Below are positions 50,804 to 59,480 of a stretch of DNA of 64,000 nucleotides, piece by piece. Made by a program: the position numbers and the translations under genes. Location of the stretch: positions 1 through 64,000 of the forward strand of contig NZ_CAMJOS010000008.1 of the NCBI RefSeq assembly GCF_946407605.1, read 5' to 3'. Within the stretch, counting starts at the first letter, position 1; every line of letters starts with the position of its first letter. The DNA is from an uncultured Prevotella sp. (GTDB lineage: Bacteria; Bacteroidota; Bacteroidia; Bacteroidales; Bacteroidaceae). Under the pieces are notes generated by a model. That model saw only the letters and a program-made list of their open reading frames with translations. It was not told where the DNA came from and ran no database searches.

Positions 50804-52366
50804 ATGACAAATGAATACCAACTACGCGTTTTGCCGCAGGTGGCGGCCAGCGCGGATGCTTTGAGGAAATATGTGGCCGACGAATATGGACTGGCGTTAG
50901 GCGCTTTGAAGGCTGTGCGCATCTTGAAACGTTCTATCGATGCCCGTCAGCGCACCATCTTCGTCAATCTGAAAGTGCGTGCTTACGTCAACGAGATGCC
51001 TACTGAAAATGAGTTCGAACCTGTTGACTATCAGGATGTCAGCCAGCGTCCGCAGGTCATCGTGGTGGGTGCCGGTCCTGGTGGTTTATTTGCCGCCTTG
51101 CGCCTCATCGAGTTAGGTTATCGTCCTATTGTCTTGGAACGGGGCAAGGATGTGCATGAACGTAAGAAAGATCTGGCCAATATCAGTCGTACCCAACAGG
51201 TAGACGGCGAGAGCAACTACTGTTTTGGTGAAGGTGGCGCTGGTGCCTATTCTGACGGAAAGCTTTACACTCGTTCGAAGAAACGCGGTAACACGGAAAA
51301 GATTCTCCGTGTGTTCTGTCAGCATGGTGCCTCGACCAATATCTTGGCTGATGCCCATCCTCATATCGGTACCGACCGCCTGCCTCAGGTTATCGAAGCC
51401 ATGCGCAACACCATCCTCCGTTGTGGTGGTGAGGTGCACTTTCAAACAAAGATGACACAGCTGCTGCTTGAAGGACAGAAGGTGATAGGTTGTGTGGCTG
51501 GTGAGAAAGCATATCATGGTCCCGTCATTCTGGCAACGGGTCACTCGGCACGCGATGTCTATCGCTATCTGGCAGAGGCTCAGATTCATGTTGAGGCAAA
51601 GGGTATCGCTGTGGGTGTGCGCTTGGAACATCCCTCACAGCTGATAGACCAGATACAGTATCATCGTAAGGAGGGTAGGGGCCAGTGGTTGCCTGCTGCC
51701 GAATATTCCTTTGTGACGCAGGCCGATGGTCGTGGCGTCTATTCCTTCTGTATGTGTCCTGGTGGTTTCGTCATTCCTGCTGCTACAGGTCCTGAGCAGA
51801 TCGTGGTCAATGGCATGAGTCCCGCTAATAGAGGTACACGATGGAGTAACTCGGGGATGGTGGTAGAAATTCGCCCGGAAGATGTTGAAAGTGGAATGAG
51901 CAATGACCCGCTGGCTATGATGCATTATCAAGAAGAACTGGAGCGGACGTGTTGGCAACAGGGCAATATGAAGCAGACAGCCCCCGCCCAGCGTATGGCC
52001 GACTTTGTGAATGGCAAGCTCAGCTACGACCTGCCTCGCAGCTCGTATGCCCCAGGCCTGGTGTCGTCACCCCTGCATTTTTGGTTGCCAAAACCTATCT
52101 CCTCACGTCTTCAGCAGGGCTTCCGAACCTTTGGCAAGCAGGCGCATGGCTTCCTTACCAACGAAGCTGTGATGATTGCTGTCGAGACGCGCACCTCATC
52201 GCCTGTCCGCATCGTTCGTGATAATGAGACGTTGCAACATGTTCAGGTTGAGGGACTTTTTCCTTGTGGTGAGGGTGCCGGCTATGCTGGAGGTATCGTG
52301 TCGGCAGGCGTCGATGGTGAGCGTTGTGCAGAAATGTGTGCCTTGTATATGGAAAAAATTGGTTGA
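50804..52366 (+). CDS. FAD-dependent dehydrogenase (COG2509 type)
   Basis: A 520-residue cytoplasmic flavoprotein from ATG 50804. The first 85 residues are a small alpha/beta domain (TNEYQLRVLPQVAAS) typical of the group. The FAD motif is VIVVGAGPGGLFAALRLIELG at about 85-105. CFGEGGAGAYSDGKLYTR and VILATGHSARDVYRYL are family blocks, and the end EGLFPCGEGAGYAGGIVSAGVDGERCAE closes the FAD fold. The electron acceptor and substrate are unknown. TAATTTTG at 50790-50797 may be its -7 box, close to the start. Confidence 0.85.
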   Translation: MTNEYQLRVLPQVAASADALRKYVADEYGLALGALKAVRILKRSIDARQRTIFVNLKVRAYVNEMPTENEFEPVDYQDVSQRPQVIVVGAGPGGLFAALRLIELGYRPIVLERGKDVHERKKDLANISRTQQVDGESNYCFGEGGAGAYSDGKLYTRSKKRGNTEKILRVFCQHGASTNILADAHPHIGTDRLPQVIEAMRNTILRCGGEVHFQTKMTQLLLEGQKVIGCVAGEKAYHGPVILATGHSARDVYRYLAEAQIHVEAKGIAVGVRLEHPSQLIDQIQYHRKEGRGQWLPAAEYSFVTQADGRGVYSFCMCPGGFVIPAATGPEQIVVNGMSPANRGTRWSNSGMVVEIRPEDVESGMSNDPLAMMHYQEELERTCWQQGNMKQTAPAQRMADFVNGKLSYDLPRSSYAPGLVSSPLHFWLPKPISSRLQQGFRTFGKQAHGFLTNEAVMIAVETRTSSPVRIVRDNETLQHVQVEGLFPCGEGAGYAGGIVSAGVDGERCAEMCALYMEKIG

Positions 52367-52370
52367 ATGC

Positions 52371-52401
52371 TTGTGCATTTCATTTTTTTTCCGTATCTTT
52401 G
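52371..52401 (+). promoter_or_regulatory. Promoter of the cytidylate kinase-like gene
   Basis: TTG at 52371-52373, a 20-bp spacer and TATCTTTG at 52394-52401; the ATG is at 52440. Confidence 0.7.
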
Positions 52402-52439
52402 CCGAAAAGAAGTTAGAAACCAACTAAATCTATACGCTT

Positions 52440-53060
52440 ATGAATAGGGAGGAACATTTTGTCATCACCATCAGCCGACAGTTCGGCACTGGTGGACACG
52501 AGATTGGGGCCGAGTTGGCTCGTAGGCTCAACGTGAAGCTGCTGGACAAGCAGATACTGAACGAGATGGCCCGTAAATATAATATTGTAGAGGAGGCCGT
52601 AGAGAAGATCGAAGCCCGCAATCCGCTGTGGCGCGATGACTTTACCCAGTTCTATCGCTCGTATATGGCTGGTGTGGAGTATAACGGACAGGAACACGAC
52701 CAGACCTCGCGTCAGCTCTTCGAGGCGCAGGCCGAGGTCATCCGCAAGATTGCTGCTCAGGAGTCGTGTGTGCTCATCGGTCGCTGTGGCTTCCATATTT
52801 TCCGTCATCACCCCAACGCATTGAAGATTTTTATTCATGCCGATGATGACTGTCGTAAGAAGCGTATCGGTAAGAAATACGATATTGCCGAGAACGATGC
52901 TGCCGCCATGATAGTCGACAACGACTACAGCCGTGAGCTCTACACCAAGACTTTCACAGGTAGCGACTGGCAGGATGCTCGCAACTACGACATCTCGCTG
53001 AACGTCAAGCAGTTCGGGGTGAACGGGGCCGTTGACTTCCTGATGAATGTCATTGGCTGA
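52440..53060 (+). CDS. Cytidylate kinase-like protein
   Basis: A 206-residue P-loop kinase-like protein. The N-terminus HFVITISRQFGTGGHEIGAELARRL has a modified P-loop (GTGGHEIG), as in the cytidylate kinase-like group 2. LDKQILNEMARKYNI and CVLIGRCGFHIFRHHPN are conserved blocks. ARNYDISLNVKQFGVNGAVDFL ends the fold. The nucleotide substrate is not proven. The next gene begins 24 bp later. Confidence 0.8.
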   Translation: MNREEHFVITISRQFGTGGHEIGAELARRLNVKLLDKQILNEMARKYNIVEEAVEKIEARNPLWRDDFTQFYRSYMAGVEYNGQEHDQTSRQLFEAQAEVIRKIAAQESCVLIGRCGFHIFRHHPNALKIFIHADDDCRKKRIGKKYDIAENDAAAMIVDNDYSRELYTKTFTGSDWQDARNYDISLNVKQFGVNGAVDFLMNVIG

Positions 53061-53084
53061 ATTTAATTTATTACTCTTAAGAAA

Positions 53085-53852
53085 GTGGCTTTTGGAAAAT
53101 GGATAGGCGGCTATCTCGGATGGAGCGCCTTTGGACCCCTCGGGGGTATTATCGGATTTGTGGTTGGGGCCTTGTTTGATGTGGCTACCGAGCGTAACGG
53201 CGATGGTGAGACCATGCGCCTTACTGACGAGCAGTCGCAACAAGGCAATCGCAATAGTTTCTTTATCTCCATGCTGGTGCTGGCGGCCTATATCGTCAAG
53301 GCCGACGGTAAGGTGATGCATTCTGAGATGGAACTGGTGCGCGGCATGCTGCGCCAGAACTTTGGCGAGGATGCAGCCCAGCAGGGCGATGAGATGATGC
53401 GCCAGTTGTTTCGTGAGCAGGACAGGCAGGGCACCAACGTCTATCGTCAGAACATTCAGCAGGCCTGTCAGCAGATAGCCTATCATGTCGACTATTCGGG
53501 TCGCCTGCAGCTGCTCAACTTCCTGGTGATGATAGCCCAGGCCGATGGCCGTGTTGACCAGGTGGAGATTCAAGCCCTGAAAGAGGTAGCACAATGGATG
53601 CAGATGTCGCCTCAGGAGGTCGATGCTATGTTGCACTTGGAGGGCAACTCGCTCGAGGATGCTTATAAGGTACTGGGTGTCAGTCCTGATGTCTCTGATG
53701 CTGAGTTGAAGCGAGTCTATCGTAAACTGGCATTGGAGCACCATCCTGATAGAGTGGCCAAGTTGGGCGATGATGTGCGTCGTGCCGCAGAAAAGAAATT
53801 CCAGGAGATTAATGCCGCCAAGGATCGTATATGGAAGGCCCGTGGGCTTTGA
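53085..53852 (+). CDS. TerB/DnaJ (DjlA-like) protein
   Basis: A 255-residue protein with GTG start at 53085. The first 30 residues form a Gly-rich helix pair ([29 protein letters not shown]), probably membrane-inserted as in DjlA. A TerB-like helical domain (about 60-180) follows, then a J domain from about 190 with [31 protein letters not shown] carrying the HPD motif. J proteins stimulate DnaK ATPase, so this one probably recruits DnaK to the membrane. No dnaK here. Confidence 0.85.
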   Translation: MAFGKWIGGYLGWSAFGPLGGIIGFVVGALFDVATERNGDGETMRLTDEQSQQGNRNSFFISMLVLAAYIVKADGKVMHSEMELVRGMLRQNFGEDAAQQGDEMMRQLFREQDRQGTNVYRQNIQQACQQIAYHVDYSGRLQLLNFLVMIAQADGRVDQVEIQALKEVAQWMQMSPQEVDAMLHLEGNSLEDAYKVLGVSPDVSDAELKRVYRKLALEHHPDRVAKLGDDVRRAAEKKFQEINAAKDRIWKARGL

Positions 53853-53853
53853 C

Positions 53854-53874
53854 GTTTAAGGTTTGAGATTTGAA
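53854..53874 (+). repeat. Heptamer array GTTTGAG x3 at the QueH start
   Basis: Units GTTTAAG, GTTTGAG and ATTTGAA. AAGGTTTGAGATTT (53858-53871) is the exact complement of AAATCTCAAACCTT at 54607-54620. The QueH start codon (TTG 53870) lies within it. Confidence 0.7.
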
Positions 53875-55027
53875 ACAGCCATCTATTTTGATTCCTGAAG
53901 GTTGTGACAAGGTGCTATTGCATGCTTGTTGTGCACCATGCTCTTCAGCCATTGTTGAGTGGCTGATGAACAATGGCGTGCGCCCCACCATATTCTATTA
54001 TAACCCTAATATCTGGCCTCGTGAGGAGTACGAGATTCGAAAAAACGAGAGCAAACGTCATGCCGAGAGTCTGGGCATCCGTTGGATTGACGGCGACTAC
54101 GACCACAAAGCATGGCGTAGTGACATCTGTGGGTTGGAGAACCAACCCGAACGGGGACTTCGCTGTGAACAGTGTTTCACGTTGCGACTCTCCGAGACGG
54201 CTCGTAAGGCTCAAGAGCTGGGCTTCCGCTATTTCGCCACCACGTTGGCCTCCAGTCGCTGGAAGAGTCTGGAACAGATAGAACGTGCAGGACAGAAAGC
54301 AATGTCCGAAGTGCCCGGAACAGTATTTTGGGCACAGAACTGGCGCAAGGGTGGCTTGCAGGAACGTCGTAATCAATTGCTCAAAGAGAACCACTTTTAT
54401 AATCAGCAGTATTGCGGATGTGAGTTCTCGGCCAGAAACGGCGCGAACACTAAGCCCTTGCTGCGTGCTCAGATGAGAGAGGCGAAGAAGCAGCATCAGG
54501 CCCAGTTGGCTAATATGTCGGCAGAGGTTGTGGAAAAACTCAAAACTCAAATCTCAAATCTCAAATCTCCAATCTCCGCTCGGCCGAAGGACGCTTGCAA
54601 GGCAAGAAATCTCAAACCTTCAATCATCTTGGCTTATTGGCCTCTGCCCGATGAAGTGGATATACGTCCTTTTATCGACCAACTGGTGGCAGAAGGAAAA
54701 ACGGTATTATTGCCTAAGGTGACTGGTGATGAGACGATGGAACTTCGTCGCTACACATCTCGTGCCGATCTTCAAGAAGGAGCTTTTCATATCATGGAAC
54801 CTATAGGAGAAGTCTTTGATGACTACGAAAAGATTGACGTAGCCCTTGTTCCGGGTATGGCCTTCGATGCTGCCGGCCATCGCTTAGGGCGCGGCAAAGG
54901 CTATTATGACCGCTTCCTTAGCGCTCATCCTCATCTTTATAAGATAGGTATTTGTTTCCCCTTCCAACGTGTTGCTGAGGTGCCGTCCGAATCGCATGAT
55001 GTCCTGATGGATGCTTCTGTCCTTTAA
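53870..55027 (+). CDS. QueH / 5-formyltetrahydrofolate cyclo-ligase fusion
   Basis: One 385-residue frame with two enzymes. Residues 1-200 are QueH, which reduces epoxyqueuosine in tRNA: LLHACCAPCSSAIVEWL (Cys pair), FYYNPNIWPREEYEIRK, GLRCEQCFTLRL and QQYCGCEFSAR with the cluster Cys. Residues about 203-385 are 5-FCL, which makes methenyl-THF: LAYWPLPDEVDIRPF, GMAFDAAGHRLGRGKGYYDRFL. Between them a linker (LKTQISNLKSPIS and onward) is heptamer-coded and interrupts the 5-FCL N-terminus. No ATG is available upstream, so TTG 53870 is the probable start. Together these look like one chain, though an internal start for 5-FCL is possible. Confidence 0.85.
   Translation: MKQPSILIPEGCDKVLLHACCAPCSSAIVEWLMNNGVRPTIFYYNPNIWPREEYEIRKNESKRHAESLGIRWIDGDYDHKAWRSDICGLENQPERGLRCEQCFTLRLSETARKAQELGFRYFATTLASSRWKSLEQIERAGQKAMSEVPGTVFWAQNWRKGGLQERRNQLLKENHFYNQQYCGCEFSARNGANTKPLLRAQMREAKKQHQAQLANMSAEVVEKLKTQISNLKSPISARPKDACKARNLKPSIILAYWPLPDEVDIRPFIDQLVAEGKTVLLPKVTGDETMELRRYTSRADLQEGAFHIMEPIGEVFDDYEKIDVALVPGMAFDAAGHRLGRGKGYYDRFLSAHPHLYKIGICFPFQRVAEVPSESHDVLMDASVL
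54537..54620. repeat. Heptamer array ATCTCAA x6 plus relic, in the QueH/5-FCL linker
   Basis: Units AACTCAA, AACTCAA, ATCTCAA, ATCTCAA, ATCTCCA and ATCTCC cover 54537-54577. A further AAATCTCAAACCTT lies at 54607-54620 after a unique stretch (CGCTCGGCCGAAGGACGCTT). This is the complement type of the array at 53854-53874, so they form an inverted pair around the QueH segment. Confidence 0.8.
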
Positions 55028-55071
55028 CACGGACTATCAGTATTCGTGTGTTTCTGTCGTTGGTATGTTGG

Positions 55072-56487
55072 TTACCAGCACTCTATCTCGTCTTCTATCT
55101 CAGGCAACGTGCTGCGATGGAAGACGGGCTCTTTGATGCCCCTCCGTTTCTGCTGGCGATAGTCGTCGAGCAGACGGAAGGCATAGCGGCCCAGAAGCAC
55201 GATGGCCACCAGGTTGCAGGCTGTGAGGAATGCCATGAAGAGGTCCACAATGTTCCACACTAGCTCGAAGCTGGCCAGGGCGCCGAAGACTACCATCACT
55301 CCTGCCGAGAAGATGCGATAGACGGTCATCACCTTCGTGTTGGGTGTGATGAAGCGGATGTTGGCCTCACCATAATAATAATTGCCGATGATGCTCGAGA
55401 AGGCGAAGAGGAAGATGGCGATGGCCAGGAACACAGGACCAGCGGCGCCCACCTCGCCCTGCAGGGCCGACTGCGTGAGGGCGATGCCGTTGAGCTCGGG
55501 CACCTGATAGAGGCCGCTGATGAGGATGATGAATGCCGTACACGAACATACCAACAGAGTATCGGTAAACACGCCCAGCGCCTGAATCAACCCCTGCTTC
55601 ACAGGATGCGATGTTGAGGCCGTTGCCGCCACATTGGGCGCACTACCCTCGCCAGCCTCGTTAGAAAACAGGCCTCGCTTCACACCATACATAATCGTAG
55701 CGCCAATGCCGCCGCCAGCTATCTGATGAATGCCGAAGGCATCTTCCACAATCACCTTCAGCACATGGGGAATCATGTCGATGTTCATCACGATGATGAC
55801 CAACGCCAGTATGACATATCCTACAGCCATAGTTGGCACTAGGACGGCACTCACCTGGGCAATGCGTTGAATGCCGCCAAACACGATGAACAGACCCATT
55901 GCCGCCAAGACGGCTCCCACCCAGACAGGCGAAAAGCCGAAGGCCTCCTGCATAGCGCCACAGATGGTGTTGGCCTGGATGGAGTTGTTTGATAGACCAA
56001 ACTGACAGGTTATCAGCACGGCAAACGTGACGGCAAGCCAGCGCATCTTCAGACCTTTTTCTATATAATAGGCAGGACCGCCGATAAACGAGTCCTTGTG
56101 TCGCTTTTTGAAGAGCTGCGCCAGTGTAGACTCCACAAAAGCCGTTGCCGAGCCGATGAGGGCGATGACCCACATCCAGAACACAGCCCCAGGACCTCCA
56201 ATGGCTATTGCCGAAGCTACACCAGCCAGGTTGCCCGTTCCTACTCGTGTGGCCACACTCACGGCAAAGGCCTGAAACGAGGAGATGTGGCGACTCCTTG
56301 TTTTCTCTTTCACCTGTGTCTCTATAGTATCCACAGCCGAGTCCGTTAGCAGACGCAGCATCTCACCCACCATGCGGAACTGCACAAAGCGGGTGCGCCA
56401 TGTAAACCACACGCCACAACCTATCAGCGCACCAATCAGCAAATAGCTCCACAGTGCATCGTTAATAGCAGTAATCACTTCATTCAT
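55072..56487 (-). CDS. Sodium:alanine symporter (AGCS family)
   Basis: A 471-residue inner-membrane carrier from ATG 56487. Family blocks: SYLLIGALIGCGVWFTWRTRFVQFR, SFQAFAVSVATRVGTGNLAGVASAIAIGGPGAVFWMW (the Na+/substrate region), GLFSNEAGEGSAPNVAATA and GNYYYGEANIRFI. It imports alanine or glycine with Na+. About 10-11 helices are seen. Its promoter is a tandem dispersed repeat (56492-56600). It ends 45 bp from the convergent QueH fusion gene; no clear terminator is seen there. Confidence 0.9.
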   Translation of the reverse strand: MNEVITAINDALWSYLLIGALIGCGVWFTWRTRFVQFRMVGEMLRLLTDSAVDTIETQVKEKTRSRHISSFQAFAVSVATRVGTGNLAGVASAIAIGGPGAVFWMWVIALIGSATAFVESTLAQLFKKRHKDSFIGGPAYYIEKGLKMRWLAVTFAVLITCQFGLSNNSIQANTICGAMQEAFGFSPVWVGAVLAAMGLFIVFGGIQRIAQVSAVLVPTMAVGYVILALVIIVMNIDMIPHVLKVIVEDAFGIHQIAGGGIGATIMYGVKRGLFSNEAGEGSAPNVAATASTSHPVKQGLIQALGVFTDTLLVCSCTAFIILISGLYQVPELNGIALTQSALQGEVGAAGPVFLAIAIFLFAFSSIIGNYYYGEANIRFITPNTKVMTVYRIFSAGVMVVFGALASFELVWNIVDLFMAFLTACNLVAIVLLGRYAFRLLDDYRQQKRRGIKEPVFHRSTLPEIEDEIECW

Positions 56488-56491
56488 GCTG

Positions 56492-56600
56492 CAAAGATAC
56501 GAATAAGCGAGAAGAAAACCAAAAGAATTTTGAGTTTTCTCGAGCGTGAGTATTTTAGAGCGAAGCTCAAAGATACGAATAAGTGAGTGAAACACCAAAA
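56492..56600 (-). promoter_or_regulatory. Tandem dispersed promoter repeats before the symporter
   Basis: Two copies on the minus strand. The near one: TTG (56520-56522), spacer GTTTTCTTCTCGCTTATTCG, TATCTTTG (56492-56499). The far one: TTG (56596-56598), spacer GTGTTTCACTCACTTATTCG, TATCTTTG (56568-56575). Between them is a GAGCTTCGCTC-type palindrome and a TTTTGG block. Confidence 0.75.
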
Positions 56601-56617
56601 GATTTTAAAATAAAAAC

Positions 56618-56660
56618 GAGACCCAATATTTGTGGGTCTCATTTTTTTTGTGTAATTTTG
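56618..56660 (+). promoter_or_regulatory. Hairpin overlapping the ffh promoter
   Basis: GAGACCCA (56618-56625) pairs with TGGGTCTC (56633-56640), followed by T8 (56642-56649). The ffh promoter's TTG (56630-56632) is in the loop and its TAATTTTG is at 56653-56660, with a 20-bp spacer. The hairpin thus overlaps the promoter. It may block upstream readthrough or act as an operator. Confidence 0.6.
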
Positions 56661-56683
56661 CAGCCCAAATAAACTAGTATAAT

Positions 56684-58027
56684 ATGTTTGAGAATTTATC
56701 TGAGAGACTTGAACGGTCGTTCAAGATACTGAAAGGTGAGGGAAAAATCACCGAGATTAACGTTGCCGAGACGCTGAAAGACGTGCGTCGTGCCCTGTTG
56801 GATGCTGACGTTAACTACAAGGTGGCCAAGAACTTCACGGATACCGTGAAGCAGAAGGCCATGGGTATGAACGTTCTGACAGCTATCAAGCCCAGCCAGC
56901 TGATGGTGAAGATTGTGCACGATGAGCTGACAGAACTCATGGGTGGCAAGGCCGCAGAGCTCAACCTCGAGGGCCGTCCCGCTATCATCCTGATGTCAGG
57001 TCTGCAGGGTTCTGGTAAGACCACGTTCTCAGGAAAGCTGGCCAAGATGCTCAAGGAACGTCAGCACAAGAAGCCCCTGCTGGTGGCTTGCGACGTCTAT
57101 CGTCCTGCTGCCATCGAGCAGTTGAAGGTGGTGGGCGAGACCGTTGGCGTGGATGTCTATACCGAGGAAGGCAACAAGAACGTCGTTGAGATTGCTCAGA
57201 ATGCTATCCGCAAGGCCAAGCAGGAGAGCTATACCGTGGTCATCGTCGATACCGCTGGTCGTCTGGCTGTCGACGAGGAGATGATGAACGAGATATCGAA
57301 CCTGAAGCAGGCCATCAACCCCGACGAGACGCTGTTCGTGGTAGACTCGATGACGGGTCAGGATGCTGTGAATACTGCCAAGGAGTTCAACGACCGTCTC
57401 GACTTCGACGGCGTGGTGCTCACCAAACTCGATGGTGACACCCGTGGTGGTGCTGCCCTTTCTATCCGCACCGTAGTCACCAAGCCCATCAAGTTTGTGG
57501 GTACTGGCGAGAAGATGGAGGCCATCGATGTGTTCCACCCCGAGCGTATGGCCGACCGTATCCTGGGTATGGGCGACGTGGTATCGCTGGTAGAACGTGC
57601 TCAGATGCAGTTCGACGAGAAGCAGGCCCGCGAGTTGGAGAAGAAGATCCGCAAGAACAAGTTCGACTTCAATGACTTCATGGGTCAGATTCAGCAGATC
57701 AAGAAGATGGGTAACATCAAGGACCTCGCCTCGATGATTCCTGGCGTGGGCAAGCAAATCAAGGATCTCGACATCGACGACAACGCCTTCAAGGGCATTG
57801 AGGCCATCATCAACTCGATGACTCCTAAGGAGCGCGCTAACCCTGATATCATCAACCAGAGTCGTAAGGTGCGTATCGCCAAAGGCTCTGGCACCAAGCT
57901 GGAGGATGTGAACCGCTTGCTGAAGCAGTTCGACCAGACCCGTAAGATGATGAAGATGGTGAGCGGCATGGATAAGGGCAAGATGGCCCAGATGGCTGCC
58001 GCTATGAAAAACATGAAGCGACCCTAA
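56684..58027 (+). CDS. ffh: Signal recognition particle protein Ffh
   Basis: Targets ribosomes making membrane proteins with SRP RNA. The 447-residue GTPase starts FENLSERLERSFKILKGEG. The N domain is followed by the G domain: GLQGSGKTTFSGKLA (G1), DVYRPAAIEQL, VVIVDTAGRLAVDEEM (G3) and TKLDGDTRGGAALSI (G4). The C-terminal M domain (about 300-447) ends GKMAQMAAAMKNMKRP, with many Met that bind signal peptides. Its partner FtsY is not in this window. The last codons form part of the terminator stem. Firm. Confidence 0.96.
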   Translation: MFENLSERLERSFKILKGEGKITEINVAETLKDVRRALLDADVNYKVAKNFTDTVKQKAMGMNVLTAIKPSQLMVKIVHDELTELMGGKAAELNLEGRPAIILMSGLQGSGKTTFSGKLAKMLKERQHKKPLLVACDVYRPAAIEQLKVVGETVGVDVYTEEGNKNVVEIAQNAIRKAKQESYTVVIVDTAGRLAVDEEMMNEISNLKQAINPDETLFVVDSMTGQDAVNTAKEFNDRLDFDGVVLTKLDGDTRGGAALSIRTVVTKPIKFVGTGEKMEAIDVFHPERMADRILGMGDVVSLVERAQMQFDEKQARELEKKIRKNKFDFNDFMGQIQQIKKMGNIKDLASMIPGVGKQIKDLDIDDNAFKGIEAIINSMTPKERANPDIINQSRKVRIAKGSGTKLEDVNRLLKQFDQTRKMMKMVSGMDKGKMAQMAAAMKNMKRP

Positions 58028-58050
58028 ACAGGGCCGCTTCATGGCTTTTT
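58013..58050 (+). terminator. Terminator overlapping the ffh 3' end
   Basis: ATGAAGCG (58013-58020) pairs with CGCTTCAT (58035-58042), with an inner CCCT/AGGG pair, then CTTTTT. The stem includes the last ffh codons and the stop. Confidence 0.8.
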
Positions 58051-58078
58051 ATATGACTTTTAAACAGCAAACAATATT

Positions 58079-58957
58079 ATGCAACTGATTGATGGAAAAG
58101 CAACGGCAACCGCTATTAAGGCTGAGATTGCCGAGGAAGTGAAAAAGATTGTTGAGAACGGAGGCAAACAGCCCCACCTGGCTGCCGTATTGGTGGGCCA
58201 CGACGGTGGTTCTGAGACCTATGTAAAGAATAAGGTACTCGCGTGCGAGGCTTGTGGCTTCAAGTCGACCCTCATCCGCTATGAGGACGATATCACCGAG
58301 GAGGAGCTCCTGGCCTGTGTCGATAAGTTGAACAAGGACGACGATGTCGATGGTTTCATCGTGCAGTTGCCCTTGCCCAAGCACATCGACGAGCAGAAGA
58401 TTATCGAGGCCATCGACTATCGCAAGGATGTGGATGGTTTCCATCCCATCAACGTGGGTCGCATGGCTATCGGACTGCCCTGCTTTATCTCGGCTACACC
58501 CCTCGGCATCATCACCCTGCTGAAGCGTTATAACATCGAGACCAGTGGCAAGAAGTGCGTCATCCTGGGTCGTTCGAATATCGTGGGTAAGCCTATGGCA
58601 CAGCTCATGATGCAGAAACAGTATGGCGATGCCACCGTTACCGTATGCCACTCTCGCTCGAAGACCCTGAAGAAAGAATGTCAGGAGGCCGACATCATCA
58701 TTGCGGCTATCGGACAGCCCGACTTCGTTAAGGCTGATATGGTGAAGGAGGGTGCCGTTATTGTTGACGTAGGTACCACTCGTGTGCCTGATGCCACTCG
58801 TAAGAGCGGTTTCCGTCTGAATGGTGACGTGAAGTTCGACGAGGTGGCTCCCAAGTGCTCTTTCATCACGCCTGTTCCTGGCGGCGTAGGTCCTATGACC
58901 ATCTGCTCGCTGATGAAGAATACCCTCGCCGCTGGCAAAAAGGAGTATTACAAGTAA
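58079..58957 (+). CDS. folD: Methylenetetrahydrofolate dehydrogenase/cyclohydrolase FolD
   Basis: Interconverts methylene-, methenyl- and 10-formyl-THF with NADP. The 292-residue protein has [31 protein letters not shown] (catalytic Lys), [13 protein letters not shown], and the nucleotide-binding [35 protein letters not shown] closes it. It connects with 5-FCL upstream in folate chemistry, though not in operon. Heptamer repeats TAATTxC follow the stop before the small TPR gene. Firm. Confidence 0.96.
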   Translation: MQLIDGKATATAIKAEIAEEVKKIVENGGKQPHLAAVLVGHDGGSETYVKNKVLACEACGFKSTLIRYEDDITEEELLACVDKLNKDDDVDGFIVQLPLPKHIDEQKIIEAIDYRKDVDGFHPINVGRMAIGLPCFISATPLGIITLLKRYNIETSGKKCVILGRSNIVGKPMAQLMMQKQYGDATVTVCHSRSKTLKKECQEADIIIAAIGQPDFVKADMVKEGAVIVDVGTTRVPDATRKSGFRLNGDVKFDEVAPKCSFITPVPGGVGPMTICSLMKNTLAAGKKEYYK

Positions 58958-58960
58958 TCA

Positions 58961-58995
58961 TAATTGCTAATTTCTAATTACTAATTCCTAATTAG
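58961..58995 (+). repeat. Heptamer array TAATTnC x5 between folD and TPR gene
   Basis: Units TAATTGC, TAATTTC, TAATTAC, TAATTCC and TAATTAG fill the 40-bp gap and end just before the ATG at 58997. Confidence 0.85.
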
Positions 58996-58996
58996 A

Positions 58997-59179
58997 ATGT
59001 TGACCGCTCAGGAGTGGTACGAAAAGGGCAATGCCTTTCGTAAAGAGTCAAAATGGCACGAAGCCATCAACTGTTACATACGAGCCATAGAGCTTGACCC
59101 TGACAGTCCTGCAGTCGAGGCCAAGCGTATGCTCGACGATATCATGGCCTTCTATTGCAAGGACATGTACAACCCGTAG
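58997..59179 (+). CDS. Small TPR protein (60 aa)
   Basis: A 60-residue protein that is essentially one tetratricopeptide repeat with a capping helix: WYEKGNAFRKESKWHEAINCYIRAIELDPDSP then AVEAKRMLDDIMAFYCKDMYNP. The canonical Trp/Tyr, Gly and Pro positions are kept. No signal peptide. Stand-alone TPR units act in protein-protein contact; a partner is not identified. Its stop codon falls in the stem of the terminator. Confidence 0.75.
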   Translation: MLTAQEWYEKGNAFRKESKWHEAINCYIRAIELDPDSPAVEAKRMLDDIMAFYCKDMYNP

Positions 59180-59201
59180 GCCGACCGCCTACGGTTTTTT
59201 T
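59174..59201 (+). terminator. Terminator after the small TPR gene
   Basis: CCGTAGGC (59174-59181) pairs perfectly with GCCTACGG (59187-59194), followed by seven T. It includes the TPR gene's stop codon. Confidence 0.9.
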
Positions 59202-59480
59202 CATCCTTTTGAGGTATAATCTACCCCTTGACCGAAAAAATTTTTTCGCCTCGGAAACGTCCTGTATATCGGCATTTCGATTCTTAGCAAAACTTTTTTT
59301 TCGTTTTTTGTTTAAACCTTCGTTATACTGTTGCGTCAAAAAGACAGAAAACAGGATAACAAACAGGATAACAAAAATATTAACAAAAATAATAACTAAC
59401 CGTAGGAGCCAAGTCTCAGGATAACAAATCAGGATAACAGAAAGACGAAAGCTCCGAGTAAAAAAAGAAAGGGAACAAAA
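59202..59480 (+). promoter_or_regulatory. Gene-free leader with four CAGGATAAC repeats
   Basis: No gene here. A 16-bp palindrome CGAAAAAATTTTTTCG lies at 59233-59248. Four exact copies of CAGGATAAC occur at 59352-59360, 59364-59372, 59417-59425 and 59430-59438, in two pairs spaced 12 and 13 bp within each pair. They precede the small secreted protein gene and may be operator sites or RNA-protein sites. No standard TAnnTTTG is clear. Confidence 0.55.
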
